NCBI GenBank assembly: GCA_030062745.1
Contig: CP099844.1
Span: 19,282,596 to 19,346,595, forward strand
Reading direction: 5' to 3'
Origin: Capitulum mitella
Lineage: Eukaryota; Arthropoda; Thecostraca; Pollicipedomorpha; Pollicipedidae
Length of the DNA stretch: 64,000 nt
A program made the position numbers and the translations under genes. Positions 45,373 to 59,580 of this stretch are shown here, one piece after another; the stretch's first letter is position 1; each line of letters starts with the position of its first letter. Below the pieces are notes generated by a model, which was not told the origin of the DNA, ran no database searches, and was given only the letters and a program-made list of their open reading frames with translations.

Positions 45373-47653
45373 CCTGCGTCAAACGCGCACCCACAGACTA
45401 GTCAGGAGAGGCTGCGCCTAACGGAACAGAAGAGACGAGAACGGTCCAGCCCGTGTCGGACATAGCTCTTCCCGTGACAGCCGTGTCGGCACCAGTGAAG
45501 ACCCCGCCAGCAGCAGTGAGGGACAGCACGGACTCCTGGCGGCCCCGACTCACGACACACGGGACGGACTGCAACGCGGCAGGATGATGTCGAAAACAGC
45601 AGATGACTACTGGGAACCCAGGAACCGAACGTTAGGTCGGATCTCGACCTGAGCAACGTTGTCTCATCGTTCTCATTTCGAGGGCTTTTTACGGATATGT
45701 TGGTTGGGAAATCTTAAGGACGGACAGCTGTGCTTACAAACATTGAGCTGCTAAACTGGGTGCGGCTTCCGTTTCAAGTGGGGATGTGGCATTAGCACAG
45801 TGTCAGCACACTGTTTTTAGGACTGACGAATGGCATGTTTAAATGCCAGCTTGAAATACTTTTCAATTCAAGGTTGAACGTTTAATGGGTAATGTTCTCC
45901 AGTTGGGCGAAAGTTTTACCTCCCTCCTCTATTTCTGCTACGGCATGAACATGAGCGCAAGCAAATCGATTTCTAGGTCGACACAGCATTGCCCGATTGA
46001 TTGATCTGAGTAAACCTACTTCGTCATATACACAAAAGGTAGCGAGAGGGAAAACAAGGGCGTTCAAATGTAACGAAACAGAAGTACCGAGACTGGCCTT
46101 CAAACGTTCAGTTTACTAATGCCTCGCAAAAGACACGCTGCTTTACCAAACAAAAAGCCCCAGTCGGCATGTCTTAATCGGAAAATAACGGCCAATCAAC
46201 AACATTCACTGGTTTTTGTCGCCAGATATTTAGACAGACTCATAGCAAGCGGCGACACTCAAGGCCACAATTTAAAAACATGCGTGACACAAAGACGCAA
46301 CGTGGCTCTGGTTTAGGTTGATTGACACTGGCAGCAGCTGCGCCGTACGAGCCCAGCTGCCGCGCTTTTACTCACGGAATAAACAGAACCGTTTCGATTT
46401 TTCTCAGAAATATAAACCTCATGAACGGGCACAGTGCAATCACTTTACATATCCCCTCAAGATGTGCGTTCATAATAAAGTTCCTTCTCGTTTGCAACGT
46501 TTGGCAGCATAGGAAGGGTTGCAGTAGGAAAATGCTCTTGTAAGGGAATCCACTGCAGATCACAAGTCAAAAACTGCAGCGTGAGAAATCAATCTACAAA
46601 GACGGAGTACAGCATCTAACCCAGTTCGCTTTGTCGTTCAGTCATCCTGCGATCTTCTAAGAATAAACCTGGCAGTTGTCTCTTCACATTTACCACCATA
46701 GCTCAGAGATGACGCAGAGATTGAAATTTCGCTTCCACAAAAATAACGTACAGTTACACCTACGCAGTCTTAGTCATCCAGCCACACAAATACGGGGTTG
46801 TTCGTGATATAAAACATAAGATGCGTAATAGCTCATTTTTGTGTAAAACTCGGCACACAGTGAAGCAAATTAGCATTTCCAATTTGATCACCCTTGGATT
46901 GGCTTTGTATTCTCCCTTTCAGGCAACTGCTCTCAATCGGAACACCATGGAACCAGATGGACTCACCTGCAGCGGAGTATAGGATGTATCTCGTTGGATC
47001 CACCAGTCGTACTTTTTGTTTGAAGATCAAAAAGCCACTCTTGTAACACACTTGTAAGCACACCAACGCCATCTCCAGGGTAGTACCAACACCATGGTTC
47101 CGCCATTCCGCCGACAGGTGGCATGCCAGCCATTACGTTTGGACTGGCAGTCCCGCGCTGCCGGCCTTTTACGCACACCGACGTTCTCACGCATGTTTCG
47201 CAACGTACCGCAAGGCTTCCCCGCACAGTGTACCGCTTGCCGCACACCAGCACAAAGAAACCCCGGCAACCGCACACCGCAGGCAGTTCACTACTGCAGT
47301 CTGCAATCACAACCGGCAGTTACGCCGTCCGGGACGGTTTCATGCGTCATCTTCGCCGCAGCCACCGCCGGCGACAGCACAGACCGCACGCCCTGCAAGC
47401 ACCGCCGCGGTCGGCCGATGCAGCAGTCCGGCGCTCGCCGCAACCCCAACACTCAGCTGTCGGACAGAGGTCATCTCGGACGGGGGTTGAGTTGAGGATG
47501 GCCGGGGACAAATCGCCTCACAATGACTAGTTCAGCTCTGAACACAACTCTGCACGTCCCGAACCGATTAACTACAGCGGCGCCTGCCGGCCAGATTAGC
47601 TCCGATGCAGCGGCAGACCGCACGGAAAGCCGGCGCGTGACCGGCAGTCTCAC

Positions 47654-47872
47654 CTCGCCAGCTTCTTCACCGGCGACGCCCTGAGGCGCTTCACGGGCGA
47701 GCGGGGCGGCCGCTTGACGCGCACGGTCACATTGGCGCTGAACAGGCGGCCGCGCGGCGTGGTGGCCAGCTCGTCGGCCGGCCGTGCCGAGCCGCTGCGG
47801 CCGGGCGCCGGCCGCGCGCCGGCCGCGCGCGACTTGGTCGGACTGCCGGCGGCGGCGCGCGCCGCGCCCCTG
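47654..47872 (-). CDS. Candidate coding exon, basic Ser/Pro-rich protein
   Basis: 219 nt, phase 2/2; acceptor gacgcctgcag|C with a tandem alternative three bases on (CAGCAG), donor GCGAG|GTGAGA. It encodes a basic, disordered-looking segment with SPTKSRAAGARPAPG, TPRGRLFSANVTVRVKRP and SPVKRLRASPVKKLA. The SPxK repeats resemble proline-directed kinase sites and microtubule-binding basic regions. No family recognised. The strand and position would allow a far-upstream cytospin exon, since vertebrate cytospins begin with a long basic Ser-rich region, but phase 2 does not join exon 1 in frame directly. Confidence 0.4.
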
Positions 47873-48596
47873 CTGCAGGCGTCATCAGGAGTCAAATGGA
47901 CACAGGCCGGGGCCGGTCGGCCACGCAGACATGTCGGGGCAACAGACAGACGTGTCATACTCAGAAAGGCTGAGTGTGCAAACGCTGGGACGAGGTGTCT
48001 GCAGTAACGGGCGGGGTTTCCAAACACCGAGGCGAATTCCACTGACAGGCGTGGTGTAATACAGAGAGGTATGATGTAGTAGAGGCCTCGTGCAGTAGTG
48101 AGACCACGGGTACCATTCTCAGACGGGCGGGATGCAAAACATGGCAGGCCCTACCGAGAACAATCACGGCGCTCGTCATCAGGATGATAGTGTACACCCC
48201 TCCCTGAGCTGTTTTGCTAAAACCGATCGTATTGCGCGACCCCCCCAACAAAAAAAACTTACAGATGTATGGAGATGGGGCTTCTTGGTCAGACAGCCTT
48301 CTTCTTTTCCTGGGTGCTCTACAATGGAAGGCCCCGACGACCAGAAGATTCCTAAAACTTCGGCTGTCTGATCTAGTGCTCTTCTGCAATCTGGTAATCC
48401 TCTTTCCCCTCCCTGACCTGGATACTTTTCTATCTCTCACATTACACCCCTCTCTGATCCCGTTACCCCCCCCCCGACGTCGCACCTTTCTGATCCGGTC
48501 CCATCTTTGACCCTGTACCGTTCACAGATTCGGTTCACTGATTTTTTCCAGCCAACATCTCCCTGAGCTGGCACCCCATGGCCCGGTTCGCCTCAC

Positions 48597-48784
48597 CTGG
48601 TGGCTCTGTCGGCGGCGGCGGCTCGCCGGGTGGGTGTGGCAGAGTAGGCGGTCCTGTTCCGGACCCCGGGCCCGGTGACGATCAGACGGACAGCGCGCAG
48701 CTCTCGCGGAGTCTGAGGCGCCCCCACGCCCCCGGACGGACGGCTAGACGCCGCGGCGCCCGCTCCTGTCCGCACCTGCTTCAT
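48597..48784 (-). CDS. Candidate first coding exon joined to 47,654-47,872
   Basis: ATG in a strong context (GAGCCGCCATGAAG), 62 codons, ending ACCAG|GTGAGG in phase 2, which fits the phase-2 start of the next candidate exon. It encodes MKQVRTGAGAAASSRPSGGV, then PQTPRELRAVRLIVTGPG and TPTRRAAAADRAT. It is basic and low in complexity, with no recognised domain. The support is the start context, the near-consensus donor and the phase match only. Confidence 0.33.
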
Positions 48785-51544
48785 GGCGGCTCCGCCGAGT
48801 CCTCAGTCCAGCATCTGGCGGACAGAGCCAGGCGGTTAACACGGCACGGAACCATGGAACAGGGTCTCATTGTATTTGATGGTCAGCAACTGCTGAATCG
48901 TTCCCGAGATATCCAAAATGCTGCTGAACCAGGTCCTGCACAAAGCTGATAGTCTGACGAAAAAAGCTATAAAGTTTCCATGACCCTTCCACCCCAGCCA
49001 TGGAAGCTTACCCTGACTCTCACTTCCCGTCCGCTAACAATGACAAGATCGCCAGAAATACGACGGCACGACTCCGCCATCTCGGCAGCTCCATCCGATC
49101 CACGTGGCGCCTGAATCCCAGCGGCCGCCGCCGGCAGCGCTGCCTCGGCCGCTACAGCCGGCACTGGGACAGACAGCGGCGCGAGACTCCCGCCGCTCTG
49201 TCACGGCCCGCCGCGGCCGTCACGCGGCGCACCTGTGACGCACGTCGGCCCCCTCCCCCCGCCGCCGCCGCCGGGGTCGGCACGACCGGGCGTGACCAGT
49301 GAAAATGACGGGCCACAGGTGCGGCGCGCCCGGCCCGGCCCGGCCCGGCGCTGCCGGCGCGGCCCGGCCGGCCGCTGGCGACGGCTCCGCTCCGCCGCCA
49401 GCGGTCAGGATCAGCGGGGACAACGCCGCGCCGCCGCGCCCACCACCACAGCATTTTATCACGCGAAAACTATCCGAATGTAATGAAAGTCAAATTGCGC
49501 AAAATCGATTTGTTTCCGCGCGGCGTTATTAATTGATGACAATGGCGATGGGAGCCGAGGTACCGGGCGACAGCAGAAGACATTAATCAAACGATTTATT
49601 ACCTGCGGGTAGTCCGTAACGGCCAGGAAGTTTGAAACAAGTATCTACGAATGGTGGATATCTTCCAAAGACGTGAGAAACATCGAAGAATGTCGCCTGC
49701 GCGACTTTCCAGGTCCATGAAGGACGAAAATCAGACAGCGTCACACGCAATGCATCGTTTCTCCGTAAAGGTAGGCCATAAAAAAAGTATGGGCCATATG
49801 TCGTTTGGTTATCTTCAATGGTATGAAGTAAAACTTAAAATATTCAAAAACCTGCAAACTGCTTGATTTTAACCAACGATTTTACCCGAAAAAACGCCAT
49901 GCTCAAAAATGATCCAGATTTCAGTTGAACCTAACTCAACACATTTTTTCCCCAGGAGCGGAATTCTCCCGTACGTGTGTGGCGCTCTCCTGCCGCAATG
50001 CACCCTTCTGCGTATAACACAGTACCGTGCAAATACTGCGCCACGTCGCCTCACCCAACAAACACAACACACACGACCGGCATAGGAACGGCCTCAGCCA
50101 GGCTCAGGGCGAATCATCCCGCTTCGTGCAGGTCGGATCTGGGGCTCCTACTGTACGGGGTCGGGGCAGCCTCCTGGGGCCGGACCTGTAGCCCCGCCGG
50201 CAGAGGGAGGCAAAGCCAGCTACGGTCAGACCTGAAGCCTCCGCCGGGAAAGGCAGAGGCTGAGGTCGGACCTGGAGCCCCTGCCGACATAACCCCGTCT
50301 GGCGGGCCGGCGGGGCGTGTCGTGGGTCTCCCAGGCGGCGCGGCCAGGCCGGCGGCCCCTCCCAGGCCGAGCCGAGGCCGGTCTCACGCCGTGACCGGGC
50401 GCCGCCAGCACAGCCTGACCTCGCCCCGACCCCGGCCCGGCCCGGCCGAGCGTGGCCAGATGCCTGGAACGCCCACAGGCCGCCGACCGGGCTCTGGTCC
50501 AGACTGGGGGAAGCCGGGAGACGGGCAGGAACAGGGAAGGAAACAGGGTATACGCGGAGAACAGCAGGGAAGCCGGGAAGGTGGGACGAGAAGAAGCAGC
50601 GGCCGAGAGGCGGGCATGAGCGGGGAGGAAGGGGGGGGGGGCTGGGAAGCGGGGAGATGGGGAACAGCAGTGATGCAGTCAGGGAGGAGCAGAGGCAGGG
50701 ACCCTGTAGGAAAGAGAGTAAAGGCACGGGCAGAACACCGCCCGTCCGACCACACGTTAGCAAGGCTATGGTATGTCGCGCCATCGCCCGCAGAACCGAT
50801 CTGTCATCGCGTGCTGGGAAACGAGTGACATAGCCCGGCCTGCGATTCAGCCAAACCACAGCGAACCGCAGCCCGGCAGACCGCAGCACCGACCCACCAA
50901 GGTCGGATTTGTTTGTCCCATTTCACGGCACCAGCCAGAAGGCTGACGAGATTAAGCCGGGGCCAGCCCCGGCCACCATTGCTGCAGACGATGATTTCAA
51001 CACAGCGCCATTAAGAGCGCGACAATCGCATCGTGTCATCTTAGCCTGAAGGCGGACTGTTTGGGGCCCACCAACGCCCATTTCTAGCCCAGCCAAGGCA
51101 TAGCTGCAGCTCAAAACAAATAGAACTACACGGAGGTCCCGTTCTTTGCATACACCTTAGCAGACCTACCCCTCTGCCTCAGCAGACCCAGCACTCCCAA
51201 CCTCCTAGCCACCACCACAAAACTTTCCAGTCAGCGATTCGGACCCTCCGCCCCAGCCTGTGTACCGGGCACCTCAGACCACGCTCCTGGAGTTCAAATT
51301 CGCGCCTCGGGCGACTCCAGCCCCCGCCACAGACCCCAGCCGGCCCTGCAGGTCCCCAGACGATGTGGCCGGCCTCAGCCGGACCTCAGCGGAGTCGGGC
51401 CCGGCCGGGCCGACCGGCGACGGCGCATGGCGGCGCGGCGCGGCGCTATTTACATAGTGGCGGAGAGCGGCAGAGAGCGGCCGCTAACGAGGTGTGCCTG
51501 CCGCCGCCGCCGCCGGAGAGAGGCAGACGCCTGGGAACACGGGC

Positions 51545-51930
51545 AGCGAGATACCGGCAGAGTTCAGACCGGGAGATACAGGCAGAGAGCTCAGACCGGG
51601 AGATACGGGCAGGGACCTCAGACCGGGAGATACGGGCAGAGAGCTCAGACCGGGAGATACGGGCAGAGAGCTCAGACCAGGAGATACGGGAAGAGAGCTC
51701 AGACCAGGAGATACGGGAAGAGAGCTCAGACCGGGCATACGGGCAGAGAGCTCAGACCGGGAGATACGGGCAGAGAGCTCAGACCAGGAGATACGGGAAG
51801 AGAGCTCAGACTGGGCATACGGGCAGAGAGCTCAGACCAGGAGATACGGGCAGAGAGCTCAGACCAGGAGATACGAGAAGAGAGCTCAGACCGGGCATAC
51901 GGGCAGAGCTCAAACCGGGAGACGCGAACT
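51545..51930. repeat. 27-bp minisatellite, about 14 copies
   Basis: The unit begins GAGATACGGGCAGAGAGCTC and ends AGACCGG. Variants have CCAGG for CCGGG or lack GAGAT. Its nine-codon period gives overlapping open frames in all plus-strand frames (for example ELRPGDTGR). Confidence 0.95.
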
Positions 51931-53618
51931 GAAAATTCGGGCCGGGAAAGACGGGCAGATGATTCAGGTCCTGACACACGGGACAAGACGTCAGTTCTAT
52001 TACATACTCTGCCAGGAGTTGCTCTCTGCCAGGGGTGACATGCGGTCTCTGGAAGTGACCTCAGCTGGCAGACGGCATGCTGAAGACAGTCAGTCCCGCA
52101 ATGGCCTGGTTGTGTCACGTAACCGATGGCGACCTGTTATGCGGCACACCTCGGCCACACAGCGGCGAGAAAAGCGCGGCGGTTACGAAACATTCCGCGG
52201 TGAGAAGCCCGACGGGCCAGCGGCCGGCCGGCCGGCGGGCCCAGTGCGGTACCAGCAGGCGCAGGGCCAGACCACGGCACAATCAACGGCCCCGTTCAGC
52301 TCCGTCTGAAAGGCCCGCTGTTAGGACGAGCCGGCGGTAACGGACAGGCGTCCATGTCTACCAGGCGCCGCTCGACGAGTCCAGTTCTGCGGTCTTCACG
52401 CGACAGAGGCCGCCTTCTGCAGGCGGCAGCGCGGACCGGGTAGGGTGTCGGCGGTCTGCCTGCAGCCGGTCTTCAGCAGCCCGCCACAGCTCGGTTCAAA
52501 GGCCGCCGCTCATCAGCCTCCGGACGCTGTGAGATTAACGACTCGCGGTCAGCCACACCGGAACCAGAAAACCCGTAGCTGGGGTGGATTCACGACAGGC
52601 ACCAGCCAAGTCTGTATACGTTTGACCGCCGAAAAGAGTTTGCAAGTCTGGTTTCCAAAAGCCCACAAGTTCCTCCGTGCGTTCCCAAAATTTCGTGGGA
52701 TTGAGATCTGGACTGCGCTGCCCTGACCCAGGCACGTGTAGGCTCGATACTCCGTGACTACGAGTCCGGGATCGGGTCCGCACGAGCTCCGGACCGTGCT
52801 GTCCGGCGGATCGACGTCGTGTTCGTGCCGGCCCGGAGGCGGTCGGTCGCGAGCCCGCGGCACGGGCCCGGCCGGCCGCCGGCAGCCGGCCGCGCCAGCA
52901 CGCTACCTAACAGGCCGTGGGAGCGCGCGCCGCTCCGGCCACACGAAACCCAGAGACGACACAAATACCGTCCGGAAACGGACTCTTACGTGGAGTGCAG
53001 CGGAGCGGCGCCGCGCGACGCCGCATGCGACAACGCCGGCGAGTCCGTCCGCTGCATCGAGCCGCGCCTTCACGGCGAGCCAGGCGCGTGAAAACGGCAG
53101 AGATTCGCTATCGGGGAAAACGATCGTCAAGTGCTTTATAACTGACAAGTCTGAGGCTGGCAGACGGAAACCGCAGACGATGCGCTTGAACCCTGGCTCC
53201 GTTGACACGCGATACCGCCTCACATCGTCGGAATGCGTCCCGTGCGATACACGGCATGTCCGACCGAATAACCGACAGTGACGTCGCCAAAAAGCTCAAC
53301 GGTTTGCGGCCCCGCCAGTGAGCTCTTTAATGAGGGTACATGTGACTATTGTGGAGGTACAACACCCCGGTATCGTACCTCCATAAGGTCGCCTGCGAGA
53401 CCAGCCGAGGGAGTGCGGGGAGGGTGTGTGCGGTCGCCAGTCGCGCCTCCATAAGGCCGCCTGTGAGGTCGTCAGAAGGCCGCACCTGGGTGCCGCCCGC
53501 CGCGGCCGTCTCATCCGCGATGCAGCCCGCCGCCTCCGTCCTCCCACGCGGCCCGGACGCCTGGCGCGGTACCCGGCGACGAGGCGCTGTGGGGCCGCCG
53601 GCCCGGTCCAGACGAGCA

Positions 53619-53860
53619 GAGCCGGCAGCAGGGTCAGCCCGGCACAGACCAACAGAGCCGGCAGCAGGGTCAGCCCGGCACAGACCAACAGAGCCAGAGC
53701 CGGCAGCCGGGTCAGCCCGGCACAGACGAACAGAGCCGGCAGCAGGTCAGCCCGGCACAGACCAACAGAGCCGGCAGCAGGGTCAGCCCGGCACAGACCA
53801 ACAGAGCCGGCAGCAGGGTCAGCCCGGCACAAACCAACAGAGCCGGCAGCCACGTCAGTA
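53619..53860. repeat. 36-bp minisatellite, about 6.5 copies
   Basis: Units begin GAGCCGGCAGCAGGGTCAGC and end CCGGCACAGACCAACA (53,619, 53,655 and onward), with one 6-bp insertion and one single-base loss. The twelve-codon period keeps frames open on both strands. Confidence 0.95.
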
Positions 53861-56800
53861 CTAACAGACGACCCATCCAGCAGGGCTTGAACGTTGCATC
53901 GTTCCCCGGTTCGCCCGGAAAACCAGGACAAGACTATTTCCAGCCGGCCGGCGCGACAGAGCACGGTGGCCGGGCAGTCGGTGCCGCCCGGGTGCCGGCG
54001 GCGAGACGGCCGCCCGCCGACACGGTCCGCGCGGCACGACTCAGCTCCAGACAAAGACCCACAACGAGAGAGAGAGAGATCGCGGCCGGCGCGGCGGCGA
54101 CCGGCGGCGTAACCCTTCTGTCGCGCCGCGAAGCGTCTCCCAGCTTCGGTCCGGCCGACGGGGGTCAATATCTGGCGGCGTCTCGCCAGCCCGTCCACAG
54201 TCACGGCTCTCCCCGACGCCGGTCGGCGGCGGCCCAGGCGCGCATTCTGCCGCGGCGCCGGAGAAACCGGGGCGGCGGCCCGGTGAAACGCCGGCCGGCC
54301 GCTCAACAATGGCAGCAGCGGCGGCCGCCGCCGAGAAACCGGCGCACAATGACAGCGCGACGCTGGCCGGCGCCGCCGGCGCCGCCTCCGGACGCGGCGG
54401 CCCGCGCGGCGCACCAACGGCGTTCGCGGCGCGGTGCGATTGCAGAGGGCCGTGATTACGGCGGCCGGCCGACGCGCGGTGAAAGCCGACCGAGATCGGT
54501 CGGCGTCGGCGGCGGCGCGGCCGACGCCGACCGTTGCCACGGCAACCGAGGTCGGCGACACGGCGCTCAAAGGCTGGCCCGGGCCGGGTCGCGGCGGGGT
54601 CAGCCGGCGACACCCATCCGGCACCGGGTCAGGGGTCAGCGACGGTGCCGGCGGCGGCCATTAGAATTATTCAGCAGGCCCGCGCCCGGCTCCGCGCCGG
54701 CTCGCCGGCCGCGTCCGCGACGACTCGGAACGTCGCCCGCCGGCCGGAACTCAGACACCGCGTCCGGGAGGCGGCGGTGACGCCGCAGAGCTTCCGGACA
54801 CCACAGGAAGGGCGGCGGTGCCAGAGGCTGGCCGTCAGCGTTCGCCGACTCGCCGGCGATGGCATCTGTCGTCGACCGACGTGACTAAGCACGTCAGCTC
54901 GCCAGCTGCCACTCGCCGCTCTGGCAGGCGCTGGATGACGCTAAATGGCCAATTGGTCTGTGTGACGTGCACGATACGTTGCACGGCGAGGGCAGTGACC
55001 CAGTCCACGGCAGACGGGAAGGAGGCCTGTCATAGACATGACAACGCAAAACATGCCGTTTCCGTTCCATCCGAGACGATTACATCCGACCGACTCTCCC
55101 ACACTACCAGAAAACAGAACACGCGAACCGTATTCGATATCAGCCATTCCGACCGGCGGCCGCACCATCGTCCGTCGCCCTCCGTCGCCGTCGCGCGCCG
55201 GCCGGCTCCGACGCTCGTGCTACGAGCCGGCGGTCCGGCGGGGCGGCGTCCGTCCAAGCGGCCGCCGCAGTAAATACACGGCCTGTCGGCAGGTCCGCCC
55301 CGTGCCGGCCGAAACAAGGCGGACCCCCGACCCAGAGGTCGGGGACGACGGAGCCAAGAGGTTCACAGAAACCCTGGCGGTGCGTGAGTCCACTGAGCTA
55401 AGGGATTCACGGAACAACCCCCTACCCACCCCCCACCCGTAGTGACAAAGGATCGACCGGCCCTGGGTTTCATGGGAAACCCTGGAGGAACGTGGGGCGA
55501 CTGGGCCCGACGTTCGACGGAACCCAGTGTGGGACGACCAACCCACGGGTTTGCGGAAGCTCCTGGGGAGTGTGGGTAGAACGGGTTGACGATTTGCGAG
55601 AACTGCTGTTTCACCAAATTGGTCAACGGAGTTTCTTTTTTTGGAAAACTAAACGACGGAAAAGCCGAGGCTCGATAATGGCAGCCGATCCACACCACAG
55701 CACGATCTCCAAAACGGATGTGCGAATGGATCTGATTCTATGCCTAGATTCCGGGAGAATCCACTCCATTGGCGGTCACGGTCCAACAGCGGCACCACAG
55801 GGTCGGCCGAGACGTGTCTGAAGACGGCGGCCAGAGGGCGGCAGGCCACATCATCCCACCCGCCAGCGACGCCACTCGGCCGTGCATCCGGCACGACAGT
55901 GACGTGTACCAGCGTCACGGTAAAATGACGTGTACCGGCATCCCTGAACCGGTGTCACAGTGACGTCCGCCGACAGCAAAGAATTGGTGCCACAGAAACG
56001 TGTACTGCAGCGATCCGTAGACCAGCGACGTACCCTTCAGTGGCCGTCAATGGAACGACGCCACGACGAGTACCACTTTCCAAGCATCGCCATTACACTG
56101 ATGAGTTATGATTAGGGAAGCGCATCGACAATGAAAAAGGAGATTCCGGAAAAACAGCATGGGTGTAGAAATGGGTGCAGACAAACAGCAAATGGGTGTA
56201 GAAAGAAGAGTTTGTGAAACAGCCGAGAGCCTGTGCGAAACAAGACAAATGCAAAGACAAGACTGATCATGGGAATGGCAGGGGAAGACGGAGAATGAGA
56301 GGCGCAAAATATTAAGAAGAACGGCGACAGAAATACGAAAGGGTTGTGCCGCGAGTAAGCGTTTTCCATAACAAGAAAATCATGCGGAAATACAAATGGA
56401 ATGGAGATGAAAAGGATGAGATTATGCAAATTAGAAAACGAATGTAGCATACAAATACATACACATAAAGTGATACGCACAAGCGTACAAGATTCAACAT
56501 GACGCAGCGTTCACGAACAGGCTGCCATTCCACTGCATCTGTCTGCGAATGTTTGTTTACCTCGTATATAATTCGAGCCTGAACCTGTCAAACGACATTC
56601 CTTCCTGACCAAGTCCATCTGCATGCAAGAGAATATGCAGATCGGCCCTCGACTTTATCAAAGGACTAGTGTCAGGCATACAGATTGCATCTCGCACCAT
56701 CCTATGATATCAGCGGGAAATCATGCACACCAGGCACGGCTGCGCGCTGAGGCGTCGCACGGGTTTGTCACGAGCGCCAGTTCTGCTGGCAGCCCAGCTC

Positions 56801-57980
56801 GATGGCTTCCGTGTCCAGAGAATCCCTCGCCCCTCTCAAGCACACAGTCACAACGAAACTGGGCCAAGATCACCAGACCACGATGCGTTTGGAGATCGTC
56901 AGTAAAGCGTCCATCAGAAGCATGTGTTTTCGCACGTGGCAAAAGACGTCGGATTAGTTGCGCAGCAGCAGGTCCAAAGGAGGACAAAAAAAGAAAAACA
57001 CGGTTATCCGTTTACGTACAAACAAACACGATCACGTAAACTTTTAATTAAGACGACAAAGCATAAAGGTTTAACCAAATTCTATCGAGTTCTACTCAAC
57101 GGTTTAATAAAAAGTACTCTTGGCATACTCATAATTAAAATTTCGTCATGATTTCCGGACGTCGAATGCTGCATTTAATGGCGTGCACTTCACTTCTTTT
57201 ATCCCGCCCCACCTACCCCACGCCAGACAGCTTTGCTTTTCCCAGACCAGGCGGCTGGCTCCGCAACTGATGAGCCGCCGCCCGCTCAGTTACCAGCAAT
57301 GCAGACTGCACTGTCTCATTATGCCCGCTGCCAGCGAGCACCGTGCACAAATGGCACCCGCCGCCTCCTCCGCCACCTCGCTCCCCGTCCCCGCACGGTC
57401 TGAGAAAACCGACACCAGTCCGGCCTCCCGCGCGGTGGGGGCCCCTGCGCAGCCCGCCGCAGGGTCGCCGGAACCCGGCACGTCCTCCTGACCGGTCCGC
57501 CGGGTAAACACAGATGTTCGGCGTCGGCCGGGCGCGGTCGCCCCGCGCGGCGCAGCCCCGGGCGGCGCGGGGGTCGCCACGGCGGGCGGGGTCAGCAGGA
57601 CGCTCCTCCTCGGCCGGACGGCGAGGCAGTCGCGCGGCCGCCGGCAGGGTCATGAAAGCTGACCCCGGCCCGCCCCGGGGCGGCGATAAGCCGCGTGCCC
57701 GGTCGCGAGGTCAGCCGAGCGCCGGCCGCGGCGCTGACGGCCACGTGCCCCGGCGCGGCCCCGGGGGACGGCGCTGCTTTGATGCGCGGACGGGGCGGAT
57801 GCGCGGCCCGACAGCGCGGCGGTACCGTCTGCAGCCGGGCGTGCCGAGCCGCGCTTCTGCATCGCGGGCGACAACAGAGCCGGGCCTGGCCGCCCGTGAG
57901 CGGGGGACCCTCGGGCCAGGCTATTACCCCGTAGCAGCCCATCAGCGTGGGTGGAAACCACAGCGAACCGAGCGCTCAAA

Positions 57981-58003
57981 GCAGCAGCAGCAGCAGCAGC
58001 AGC
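57981..58003. repeat. (CAG)n trinucleotide run
   Basis: Seven to eight uninterrupted GCA/CAG units. Confidence 0.95.
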
Positions 58004-59580
58004 GGAGTGACTCACGAATGCCTGCAGGACCTTCCACACAGCCAATACGAGACACACACGTGGGGCCGCAGAGAACAGCGGGCCGAGCCATGGCGTGACG
58101 TGGCCTTCGCGCCGAGACGCTCTGACATCCGCCCTCACAAAGTTTGTGCTGGGTGCAAGGGTTGTGACGGGAATCGCACCACGCTTGGCGATCAGTCTCA
58201 GACTGCTGCTGCTGCTGTTGAACGCAAAACCGGGCCCGTGATAAACGGATGACACCTCACCGTCCCAAACACTGGATGCAAACAGTTAAAAAATCCTTCG
58301 CATTCTCGAACAATAAACTCTACTGCGTCCTTCTGTCGAAGCGGTGGCCAAACATGCAACCCAGAGTAAGCCCACTGCAGAATTCACCGAGCCGCTCGTA
58401 CTCAGTCCTTGCCCCGAAATTTGTCACGACCGCTCGCCCTGGTCCTGCTCCTGTCCGAGCCGATGTGAGAGCCGCCAGCGACGTGCAGCGGTGCCCGAGA
58501 CCACAACGTTGCCCAGCAGCGTACCGCGCTGCAGCTAGCAGCGACCAATCAGAAAAAAACGGCCGCGGACAACACAGTGGAGGAAAATAGTTTCGGTGCC
58601 GGCGTGCCTCTGCCCGGCCAGCGCGGACACGGAGCGGACTCCGCGGGGTAAGGTCAGGGTCGTCTCCAGCCACGACCGGAGCCCGGTCAGAACCGCACTC
58701 AGCCTGCACTCAGCAGCCCCGCACGTACCGCGCACAAAAATCAAACATGACGAAGCGGGCTCGTCGGTGGGTTCAACTGACAATCGCCCGCAGCACCAGC
58801 ATATCACGACGTTGTGAGTGAGGACGTCTGAATGTCAGTTCTAGGGGCATGGCAACCTACCAAGCCCAAAAATTCTTGAGACACCAAAGACAAAGTGGAT
58901 CCCATAGATGACGGAAATCTCGTTTTTACGCTCGACATATTCTCCCAGCCCGCCCACTCGCGACATCGAAGTGACATCACCGCATGCGGTCCACGAACGA
59001 GACTGGCTCGTGTCGGGCGCGAGCCGACCGTGGCCGGCGGCTCGGCGGGGCCGGCGCCGGCACTTGTTTGGCTCGGCCGGCCGGTGGGCGGGTCCCGGCC
59101 GACCGACGGAGCGGCGCAGCCCTTCCGATGATGACGGGGTCCGCTGACGGCCGCACAACGAATCACCGCGCCTTCCTCCGGGGAGCCCGACGGCCGACCG
59201 CGGGTCTCGGCCGGCCATCAGGGTGCCGACGCCGCCCCGAAGAGCCGTCCTCGTCTCCCACGACGCGGGCACGCCGCCGCTCTGTACGGGCGTAATGAAG
59301 AGGTTGGCAGCACGAAGATACACTGGGTCGAGTCAGAGCGACTCATCTGTGGGCCGGCAGATCAGCGCCTACACAAGCAGACAACGGCCAAGACTGCCGA
59401 GACGACGAAAGGGATCCGCCGACGCCATACTCCTGACTCTGGAAATCCAGCACCCTCCGCCGGTCGGACATTTCCACAACAGCACCGCACCAGAAGTCAA
59501 CAAACCTTGGCGAGCCGGCAGACGGCCGGCCCGCAGGCCGACAGTGCCTGGCGCCTGCTGGTTCAAGAGCGGAGCTCTGG

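Larger units (their letters stand above)
38413..47653. other. Region without a supported gene
   Basis: GC-rich at 38.4-42.6 kb and AT-rich at 42.6-44.5 and 45.65-47.1 kb. It holds the repeats, the hairpin and the hAT-like end listed separately. Open frames were read on both strands; none carries a recognised domain or a convincing exon boundary. Confidence 0.6.

Noticed and set aside
51427-52309. Several overlapping plus-strand frames of 190-270 codons
   Set aside because: All arise from the 27-bp minisatellite, which is open in three frames at once.
53296-54624. 442-codon minus-strand frame
   Set aside because: Covers the 36-bp minisatellite and GC-rich flank; Arg/Ala/Pro-rich with no domain.
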